DNA of 11,087 nt from Thaumarchaeota archaeon S13 (GTDB lineage Archaea > Thermoproteota > Nitrososphaeria > Nitrososphaerales > Nitrosopumilaceae): assembly GCA_003724275.1 (NCBI GenBank), contig RHFA01000055.1:1-11087 (forward strand). The letters are read 5' to 3'. Below are positions 6,053 through 11,087 of this stretch, one piece after another. The number at the start of each line of letters is the position of its first letter. Within the stretch, counting starts at the first letter, position 1. The notes under the pieces were generated by a model. The model did no database searches and was not told the DNA's origin. It saw only the letters and a list, made by a program, of their open reading frames with translations. Made by a program: the position numbers and the translations under genes.

Positions 6053-7128
6053 GCCGCGCCGCGCTGGCAAAAAGGGTCGCCGAGCTCGCGAATGCCGGCG
6101 CGTACGAGCCGGCCGCGCGCGCGCAGGGGACCACGGCACGCCTTGACACAAACGAAAACCTCGTCATTCCGAGGGCCACCGTGGGAGCGGCCATTGCCGC
6201 GGCGAGAAGGGCAGTCGACGTGCGCGAGTACCCCGACGGCGGCGCCGGGCGCCTTGCGGGCGCCATTGCGCGCCACATTGGCGTGCCCCCGCGGTGCGTC
6301 GTAGTGGGCAGCGGGTCTGACCAGATACTCGACCTTGCCGTGTCGCACCTGGTGCCGCGCCGCGCGAGGGTCCTCGTGACCGACCCGACATTCTCGTTTC
6401 TCGAGGCGCGCCTCGCGCTGCACGGCATGACGGCCCGCCGCGTCCCCTTTGGGCGCGACATGACCGTCGACATGGGCGCGCTAGAGGAGGCCGCGCGCGG
6501 CGCCGACGCGATATACATAGACTCGCCCAACAACCCCACGGGGTTCCAGTTTCCCGAGCGGCGCCTCAGGCGCCTCATACGGTCCTTTGACGGCCTCGTC
6601 ATCATTGACGAGGCGTACGCCGCCTTTGCGCGCTATTCGCTTGCCACGATGGCCCGCTCGCAGGAGAACCTTGCGGTCGTCGGCACGCTCTCAAAGTCCT
6701 TTGGCCTCGCGGGCCTGCGCGTGGGGTATGCGGCAATGCCGCCGGCCATGGCGGGCGCGTTTGCCTCGGCGGTCCAGTACCCATACCCGATATCGTCAGT
6801 CTCCATAGAGGCGGCGATCGCCTCGCTGCGCGAGGGCGGCGTCGCGGCGATGCGCGAGGCCGCCGCCGCCGTGATAACCGAGCGCGAGCGCCTCGTTCGG
6901 GGCCTCTCGGCCCACGCAAACATCGAGGCGTTCCCCTCGCAGGCAAACTTTGTCCTCTTTGACGCCGGCGACTCGCACAGGCAGGTCCACAGGGCACTCG
7001 CCGAGCAGGGGATATCGGTCCGCCTGCTAGGGCGCGTCGGGGGGCGCACGGGCTGCCTGCGCGCGACGGTCGGCACGCGCGAGCAAAACTCGCGCCTCCT
7101 CATGGCAATAGGCGACCTTATGGGCTAG
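6049..7128 (+). CDS. hisC: histidinol-phosphate aminotransferase HisC, CTG start, 359 aa
   Basis: PLP-dependent transaminase that converts imidazole-acetol phosphate and glutamate to histidinol phosphate. Seen in order: DTNENLV (33-39), EYPDGG (60-65), SGSDQILDL (88-96), SPNNPTGF (159-166), DEAY (187-190), SKSFGLAGLRVGY with PLP lysine Lys216, and a C-terminal LRATVGT with the substrate-phosphate Arg338. The alignment needs a start near 6049. No ATG, GTG or TTG occurs in frame between there and codon 45, beyond the conserved N-terminal motif. Upstream the frame runs on through hisD without a sensible start. CTG at 6049 overlaps the hisD stop as CTGA, the same geometry as ATGA and TTGA pairs elsewhere in the window. 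The 3' end overlaps the convergent top6B by 11 bases. Function is certain; the start is inferred. Confidence 0.93.
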   Translation: MSRAALAKRVAELANAGAYEPAARAQGTTARLDTNENLVIPRATVGAAIAAARRAVDVREYPDGGAGRLAGAIARHIGVPPRCVVVGSGSDQILDLAVSHLVPRRARVLVTDPTFSFLEARLALHGMTARRVPFGRDMTVDMGALEEAARGADAIYIDSPNNPTGFQFPERRLRRLIRSFDGLVIIDEAYAAFARYSLATMARSQENLAVVGTLSKSFGLAGLRVGYAAMPPAMAGAFASAVQYPYPISSVSIEAAIASLREGGVAAMREAAAAVITERERLVRGLSAHANIEAFPSQANFVLFDAGDSHRQVHRALAEQGISVRLLGRVGGRTGCLRATVGTREQNSRLLMAIGDLMG

Positions 7129-9034
7129 GCTTTCCGTCGATCGTCGCCTGGCCGCCGGCAGCGCCGTCGCCTGCCGCGCCGGCGCCATCGCCGCCGCCCC
7201 CTGCCGGCACGCCGGCGGCCGCCTGGGCCTGCCTTAGCATGTCCTCATAGGCCGGCTTTTTCCTCTTGCCGGCCAGCTCGGTGCAAAACTGCGCGACGAG
7301 GGGTATGTACTTTGCGTACAGGTCGGCGCGCTTGCGCGCGCTCTCGGCCTGGCCCCTCTTTGACATGTATGTTGCGAGCTTGCGCAGCAGGTACTGGAGG
7401 GCCAGGCGCAGCTCGCGCTCTATCTCGGCGCGGTCGGCGACGTTCTCCTTGCCGACGGTCTTGTAGGGTATGCGCGTCGAGCAGATGTGCGAGACGATGA
7501 CCAGCGGCGGGTCGCCCTTTATCTTGTAGCGCGGCCAGTCAATGTCGCCGACGACCTTGAGGACGACGTCGCTGCCCTCGTCGTACAGCAGCGGTATGCG
7601 GTTTGCATACCTGTATACCCTCGGCCCGTCAGAGGGGACCTCGCCGCCGTACGCCACGCCGAGCTCGACGACAAAGGGAAATCCCGAGTACGCCGACGCG
7701 GGCCGCTGCACGACTGCGCAAAAGTCGGGGTTTAGCGAGCGCCTCATGCCGCGCTCCAGGGGGACCTCGCCGAGGGGGGCCAGGCACTGCGGGTCGGGCG
7801 GCTTGAACTCTGTGAACTTTTGCAGCGAGTCGCTGAGCTTGACGAGGTCCTCGTTGGACATGTTGCCCAGGCGGGCCTCTGGCCTAAACCCGGCAAACGC
7901 CGAGAACTTTTCGGCCGTCTTTCGCCCGACGCGCTGGAAGCGCTTTGTGAGCATTGCCGCAAGCGTCTCGCCCTGGACCATGTGCGCAAGCTGCGCATAG
8001 TGCTCGCCCTCGGGGTCCAGCCTCACGCTTGAGGACTTTGAGGACGAATAGTCCCAGTAGGTGAGCTCGCCGCGCGCAATGTTGATGTCGTCTACGCGGA
8101 TGCGGTCAAGGCGCTCGGGCTCGACGCCTAGGGCCGAGACGAGCGCGACGGCTATGCGCGTGCTGCGCGTGAGGTCCTTCCACCTGCGCCTCGCGGCCTT
8201 TAGGACAGTGTCTCGCGCAAGCGACTTTGTCTTTAGCTCGCGGCGCAGGCGCTCCATCATCTTTTCGTCCATCGTGGGCATCCCCACCATGCTCTCGACC
8301 ATCATCCTGCGTATGGTCTCGACGTCCACGCCGTGGGGGTGCGGCATGATTATAGTCGGCGGCGCGGGCATGGACTTTATTATTCGCGCATAGTGGTACT
8401 TGTTCCCCTTTGGGTCGTCAAACGTGAGCGTCGCGTATGGGGTGATGAGGGCCGTCTTGTAGACATAGTCGCGTATCTTGGCGCCGGCCTTTGTGTAGTC
8501 GCCCTCGAGGCGTATGCTCACGCTCAGGCCCCGCGACCTCGCGGGCACGGTCACGTGCTTTTGAATGACGGGCTTGTTTTTTTGTATGTCAAGGAGCATC
8601 TCGTACTCGTCGCGCGTCTCGCCGTCCGTCGAGCTCTTTACGCGCACGGCGCTGTTTGTCGTTATCTGGCCGTAGAGTATGGCCATCGTCGCGCCGAGGC
8701 CAAACATGCCGCGCGTCTGCTGCAGGATGAACTTTGACCCATAGAGGACGGTCCCAAACGCGAGGGGGACGTGCTTTGGCGGGATGCCCGGCCCGTTGTC
8801 AGTCACGGTGAGCTCATAGTGCCGCGGGTCGGGCTCGTCCTTCTTGACGGCCCTTATCGTGAGGTGGACGTTGGGCAGCGTGCCGCTGCGGTCGCACGCG
8901 TCAAGCGAGTTCTCGACAAACTCCCTCACGGCAGTGTAGAGAGAGCGCGTCGGGTTGCTAAAGCCGGCCAGGTCGCGGTTCCTGTAAAAGAACTCGCTCG
9001 GCGATATCTGGTTGAACGAGGCGGGGCTAGACAT
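7118..9034 (-). CDS. top6B: DNA topoisomerase VI subunit B with insertion, 638 aa
   Basis: ATPase subunit of the type IIB topoisomerase that passes one duplex through another to relax supercoils and decatenate chromosomes; it acts with Top6A (Spo11-like), which is not in this window. GHKL motifs: REFVENSLDAC (Glu38, Asn42), DNGPG (79-83) and GMFGLGA (109-115). The H2TH region lies around MLTKRFQRVGRKTAEKF (361-377). The transducer runs from about 430, with the switch lysine Lys525 in RIPYKTVGKE. The protein is about 100 residues longer than the 530-residue Sulfolobus enzyme. Much of the excess lies at about 253-354, between ATPase and H2TH domains, and there is also a Gly/Ala-rich tail at 608-638. 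The ATG at 9034 overlaps the KH-protein stop by eight bases and has a Shine-Dalgarno-like site. Confidence 0.96.
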   Translation of the reverse strand: MSSPASFNQISPSEFFYRNRDLAGFSNPTRSLYTAVREFVENSLDACDRSGTLPNVHLTIRAVKKDEPDPRHYELTVTDNGPGIPPKHVPLAFGTVLYGSKFILQQTRGMFGLGATMAILYGQITTNSAVRVKSSTDGETRDEYEMLLDIQKNKPVIQKHVTVPARSRGLSVSIRLEGDYTKAGAKIRDYVYKTALITPYATLTFDDPKGNKYHYARIIKSMPAPPTIIMPHPHGVDVETIRRMMVESMVGMPTMDEKMMERLRRELKTKSLARDTVLKAARRRWKDLTRSTRIAVALVSALGVEPERLDRIRVDDINIARGELTYWDYSSSKSSSVRLDPEGEHYAQLAHMVQGETLAAMLTKRFQRVGRKTAEKFSAFAGFRPEARLGNMSNEDLVKLSDSLQKFTEFKPPDPQCLAPLGEVPLERGMRRSLNPDFCAVVQRPASAYSGFPFVVELGVAYGGEVPSDGPRVYRYANRIPLLYDEGSDVVLKVVGDIDWPRYKIKGDPPLVIVSHICSTRIPYKTVGKENVADRAEIERELRLALQYLLRKLATYMSKRGQAESARKRADLYAKYIPLVAQFCTELAGKRKKPAYEDMLRQAQAAAGVPAGGGGDGAGAAGDGAAGGQATIDGKPSP

Positions 9035-9590
9035 GCTGGCCCTCCCAGAGCAGGGCCCTCTCGGCCCTCTGGCGCCTCCGCGCGGCCTCTAGCCTGCGGT
9101 ACACCGAGGCGTGCATGCTCCCGGCGCACAGCGCGCCGATCGCGTCGAGGGCCACCCTGACGGCCTCGGGATGGCCAATGACGGAGACCGTGCGCCCATA
9201 GACGCATATCCTCGTGCCGCTGAGCTCCTCCATGTTCCTGCGCGCCCTGCCGCGCTCGCCGATTATCCTCCCCTTTACCCTCTCGATCTGCGCGCGCGAC
9301 TTGCCGGCTACGTCCCTGAGGTCAACTATGTGCAGCGTGCTCTCGCCGGATATCGACATGGCCGCCTCGGGCGAAAAGCCCCTCCCGACGGCCGAGACTA
9401 TCTCTGACGCCCTGAAAGGGTCAGACGCGGCGTCGGCGAGGTCGCCGCGAACGACGACCTCGCCGGACTCGGAGTCTATCTCGACGCTCACGCCGCACGC
9501 GGACTCGATGCCCGACTTTGCGCTGCCCGCGCGGCCCACGAGCGAGCCAATCCTCGCCGCCGGTATCCTCACCCTCCTCTCAAAGCTCAT
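9027..9590 (-). CDS. two-KH-domain RNA-binding protein, Dim2/PNO1-like, 187 aa
   Basis: Archaeal homologue of Dim2/PNO1 (and related Krr1), which in eukaryotes binds the 3' end of small-subunit rRNA and helps its final processing. The first KH domain carries GRAG at 19-22; the second carries GERG at 111-114 inside KGRIIGERGRARRNME, the stronger match to the GxxG RNA-binding loop. A basic Arg-rich helix near 164-178 follows. Length is normal for the family. It sits directly behind the RIO1 kinase gene with a 4-base ATGA overlap and shares eight bases with the top6B start, so all are surely on one mRNA. The place next to RIO1 and aIF1A supports a role in 30S maturation. The exact RNA target is inference. 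Confidence 0.9.
   Translation of the reverse strand: MSFERRVRIPAARIGSLVGRAGSAKSGIESACGVSVEIDSESGEVVVRGDLADAASDPFRASEIVSAVGRGFSPEAAMSISGESTLHIVDLRDVAGKSRAQIERVKGRIIGERGRARRNMEELSGTRICVYGRTVSVIGHPEAVRVALDAIGALCAGSMHASVYRRLEAARRRQRAERALLWEGQHV
9041..9046 (-). promoter_or_regulatory. Shine-Dalgarno site of top6B
   Basis: The minus strand reads GGGAGG, six bases before the top6B ATG at 9034. It lies inside the end of the KH-protein gene and fits internal initiation in a polycistronic mRNA. Confidence 0.6.
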
Positions 9591-10369
9591 CTCGTCACCC
9601 TCGCGAGCACGTCTGCCGGGTTTTCGACCTCAAGCCCGTGCCTGACAAAGAGGCCCGTCACATTGTTAATATCTCTTTTGAGGAACTCGAGCGCCATGGG
9701 GTGGCGCGTGTCGACTGCCGAGCCGAGGTCAAAGGCCATGACGCCGCCGGCGGCAAAAAACAGGTTGTACCCCGAGAGGTCCCCGTGGACGAGCTCGGCC
9801 TCGCGCCAGAGGGCCTCGAGTATGGCGAGGGCCTCCTCGTACTCGGCGCGGCCGGCGCGCGTGGCGTTGAGCGTGCGCGCCGGCACGCCGCGCTCGCCTA
9901 TGAACTCCATGGCCAGGACGTTCTTGCTCACGGCGATGGGCCGCGGCACGCGCACGCCGCGCGAGCGGGCCCTCCAGAGGTTCCTAAACTCCTTTTGGGC
10001 CCACGCGTGGACCATGGCCCGCGTGCCGCCGCGCACGCGCCCAAAGCGCGGATCCCCCTCCATGTACGCGGCCCGCCGGCGAAACCCCGCCGTGGCGACG
10101 AGGTAGACCTTTAGCGCAATGTCCTCCCCTCCGGCACCCTTGGCCCAAAACACGACGGACTCCTTGCCGGCGCTCACGGCCCCGTTGACGCCGCCTAGCG
10201 TGCCCTCGCGGATCATCGAGTGTATCGCGTGAACCGTCACGCGGTCAAAGACCTCGCCGATGACCTTTCTGCCCTTGAACGGCCCCTCGCCGCGCGAGGG
10301 CCCGCGCCTGGCAAGGGATGCCTCGAGGCGCCCCTCGAGCGCGTCGACGGCCTCGTCGATCTGGCTCAA
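9587..10369 (-). CDS. rio1: RIO1-type serine protein kinase, TTG start, 260 aa
   Basis: Atypical kinase/ATPase of the RIO1 family, needed in eukaryotes for late 40S maturation and thought to do the same for archaeal 30S subunits. With the TTG at 10369 as residue 1: a SAGKESVVF ATP loop (Lys69), ALKVY with the ATP-binding Lys87, a PRPIAVSKNVLAMEFIG hinge region, catalytic loop HGDLSGYN (Asp197, Asn202), and a metal-binding Asp214 in FDLGSAV, where RIO1 proteins usually have an Asp-x-Ser-Gln motif. Residues HPMALEFLKRDINN follow as in the family. The TTG start gives the normal archaeal length and overlaps the aIF1A stop as TTGA. A GTG at 10432 would add 21 residues that overlap aIF1A by 67 bases and look non-conserved. 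Confidence 0.92.
   Translation of the reverse strand: MSQIDEAVDALEGRLEASLARRGPSRGEGPFKGRKVIGEVFDRVTVHAIHSMIREGTLGGVNGAVSAGKESVVFWAKGAGGEDIALKVYLVATAGFRRRAAYMEGDPRFGRVRGGTRAMVHAWAQKEFRNLWRARSRGVRVPRPIAVSKNVLAMEFIGERGVPARTLNATRAGRAEYEEALAILEALWREAELVHGDLSGYNLFFAAGGVMAFDLGSAVDTRHPMALEFLKRDINNVTGLFVRHGLEVENPADVLARVTR
9595..9602 (-). promoter_or_regulatory. Shine-Dalgarno site of the KH-protein gene
   Basis: The minus strand reads GAGGGTGA, ending four bases before the ATG at 9590. It lies in the last codons of rio1 and supports that start. Confidence 0.55.
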
Positions 10370-10677
10370 AAGTCCCTTGGCAGGTGGCCGCCGTCCTTGA
10401 GGCCGTCGACCTGCGGCAGCGTAAACCTCCACACAATGTCGCCGCGCTCGGCCTCCTTAAAGTCCCACGGCGCGATGATGACAATGTCATTGTCGCGTAT
10501 CCATATGCGGCGCTTTAGCTTGCCGCGAATGCGCCCGCGCCTCGTCACGCCGTCCATGCACTTTACGAGGACCTGGTCGCTGCCGAGGAGCTTTATGACG
10601 CGACCCAGCAGCTCGCCCTCCTGCGGGAGGCGAACCTCCCTGAGCGCGCTCTCGTTGAGGACCTTTCGCTTGCCCAT
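10366..10677 (-). CDS. translation initiation factor aIF1A, 103 aa
   Basis: Archaeal homologue of eIF1A and bacterial IF1, which binds the A site of the small ribosomal subunit during initiation. The short basic N-terminus (MGKRKVLNE) leads into an S1-like OB fold at about residues 22-88, with GRVIKLLGSDQVLVKCMDG and RRIWIRDNDIVIIAPWDF as clear family blocks. It lacks the long acidic C-terminal tail of eukaryotic eIF1A, as expected in archaea. The ATG at 10677 lies 23 bases after a strong TATA box and has no Shine-Dalgarno sequence, so it is probably leaderless. It is the first gene of the aIF1A-rio1-KH-top6B operon. Confidence 0.95.
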   Translation of the reverse strand: MGKRKVLNESALREVRLPQEGELLGRVIKLLGSDQVLVKCMDGVTRRGRIRGKLKRRIWIRDNDIVIIAPWDFKEAERGDIVWRFTLPQVDGLKDGGHLPRDF

Positions 10678-10700
10678 TGGGCGGGGTGGCCGGAATTTTT

Positions 10701-10709
10701 GTATATATC
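10701..10709 (-). promoter_or_regulatory. TATA box of the aIF1A-rio1-KH-top6B operon
   Basis: The minus strand reads GATATATAC, identical to the his operon TATA box, 23 bases before the aIF1A ATG. An A-rich run follows it. This is the only good promoter visible for the four genes behind it. Confidence 0.85.
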
Positions 10710-10758
10710 TGTGTGCCCAGGGCCGGCCGGGACCCCGCCTGGCCCGCGGGCCCGCGCC

Positions 10759-11087
10759 CTAGGGCCGCGCCTGCCCTGCCGTGGCGGGGCCTGCCCTTGC
10801 GGCGCGCTCAAGGGCCGCGCCCGACTCGGCGGAGCGCCCGAGGGACTTGAGTATGTGGCCCCTGCGGGCGTGCAGGTCCGCGTCGTCGGGATCTATGGAG
10901 ATGGCCCTGTCGACTGACTCGAGGGCCTCCCCGTGCCGGCCCAGCCTTTGCAGGGCACTGCCCAGGTCGGCGTGGGCCTCGGCGTTTTTGGGCTCCGCGG
11001 CCACGGCGCGCTCGAGCTCTGCGAGCGCCTCGGCGACGCGGCCAAGGCCAAGCAGGGCCCTGCCGCGGCCAGCGCTAACGTTGAGGG
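10759..11087 (-). CDS. tetratricopeptide-repeat protein, 3' part only
   Basis: The minus-strand frame is open from the window edge to TAG 10761-10759, giving 108 visible residues; the true start lies outside the window. Three consecutive TPR units of about 34 residues are visible: one ending in ALAELERAVAAEPKN, one with AHADLGSALQRLGRHGEALE and ISIDPDD, and one with LHARRGHILKSLGRSAESGA. They carry the usual Gly/Ala spacing and Pro near the end of helix B. TPR proteins are protein-protein adaptors; neither partner nor location can be told from this end. The C-terminus is a short Ala/Gly/Arg stretch. The gene is co-directional with aIF1A but separated by an 81-base gap that holds the aIF1A promoter, so it is probably a separate unit. 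Confidence 0.8.
   Translation of the reverse strand, partial: LNVSAGRGRALLGLGRVAEALAELERAVAAEPKNAEAHADLGSALQRLGRHGEALESVDRAISIDPDDADLHARRGHILKSLGRSAESGAALERAARAGPATAGQARP

Noticed and set aside
7542..8000. Plus-strand frame opposite top6B
   Set aside because: It is the complement of conserved Top6B coding sequence and has no promoter or family match.
1..11087. CRISPR arrays, tRNA or rRNA genes, insertion sequences, attachment sites
   Set aside because: No spaced direct repeats, cloverleaf-like sequence, transposase motifs or terminal inverted repeats were seen on either strand. Nearly all bases are accounted for by protein genes.

Overview
The window reads as a housekeeping stretch of an archaeal chromosome, most likely a GC-rich member of the Nitrososphaerota (Thaumarchaeota), perhaps related to Cenarchaeum or sponge-associated Nitrosopumilaceae. 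The archaeal assignment rests on a translation factor aIF1A / RIO1 kinase / KH protein / topoisomerase VI subunit B gene row, on archaeal TATA boxes, and on mostly leaderless start sites. The narrower assignment is inference from gene content, high G+C (about two thirds by eye) and an unusual codon style that keeps TTT for Phe and ATA for Ile. No mobile element, CRISPR array, tRNA or rRNA was seen.

Layout from left to right. A 57-residue putative zinc-finger protein (98-271, +) ends inside the stop of dnaJ, which runs the other way (268-1317, -). The dnaJ transcript appears to begin with a leaderless 12-codon leader ORF (1314-1352) whose stop overlaps the GTG start of dnaJ. A short divergent promoter region separates dnaJ from a secreted glucose/sorbosone-dehydrogenase-like beta-propeller gene (1477-2399, +). 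That gene is broken by an internal deletion plus frameshift. Its stop overlaps the GTG start of a class II-type HMG-CoA reductase (2399-3655, +), a mevalonate-pathway enzyme for archaeal lipid synthesis.

A strong TATA box then opens a three-gene histidine operon, hisG-hisD-hisC (3720-7128, +). hisC has no ATG, GTG or TTG at the right place and seems to use CTG in a CTGA overlap with hisD. The rest of the histidine pathway is not in the window.

The right part is a minus-strand operon read from about 10677 down to 7118: aIF1A, RIO1 kinase (TTG start, TTGA overlap), a two-KH-domain Dim2/PNO1-like protein (ATGA overlap), and top6B (8-base overlap). It joins translation initiation and small-subunit ribosome maturation with a type IIB topoisomerase. 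top6B carries a roughly 100-residue insertion between its ATPase and H2TH domains and overlaps the end of hisC by 11 bases. The window closes with the 3' part of a tetratricopeptide-repeat gene (10759 to the edge, -).

No wholly new multi-gene system is evident. The points most worth a second look are the dnaJ leader ORF, the CTG start of hisC, the damaged dehydrogenase gene, the Top6B insertion, the basic tail of HisG and the small zinc-finger protein.
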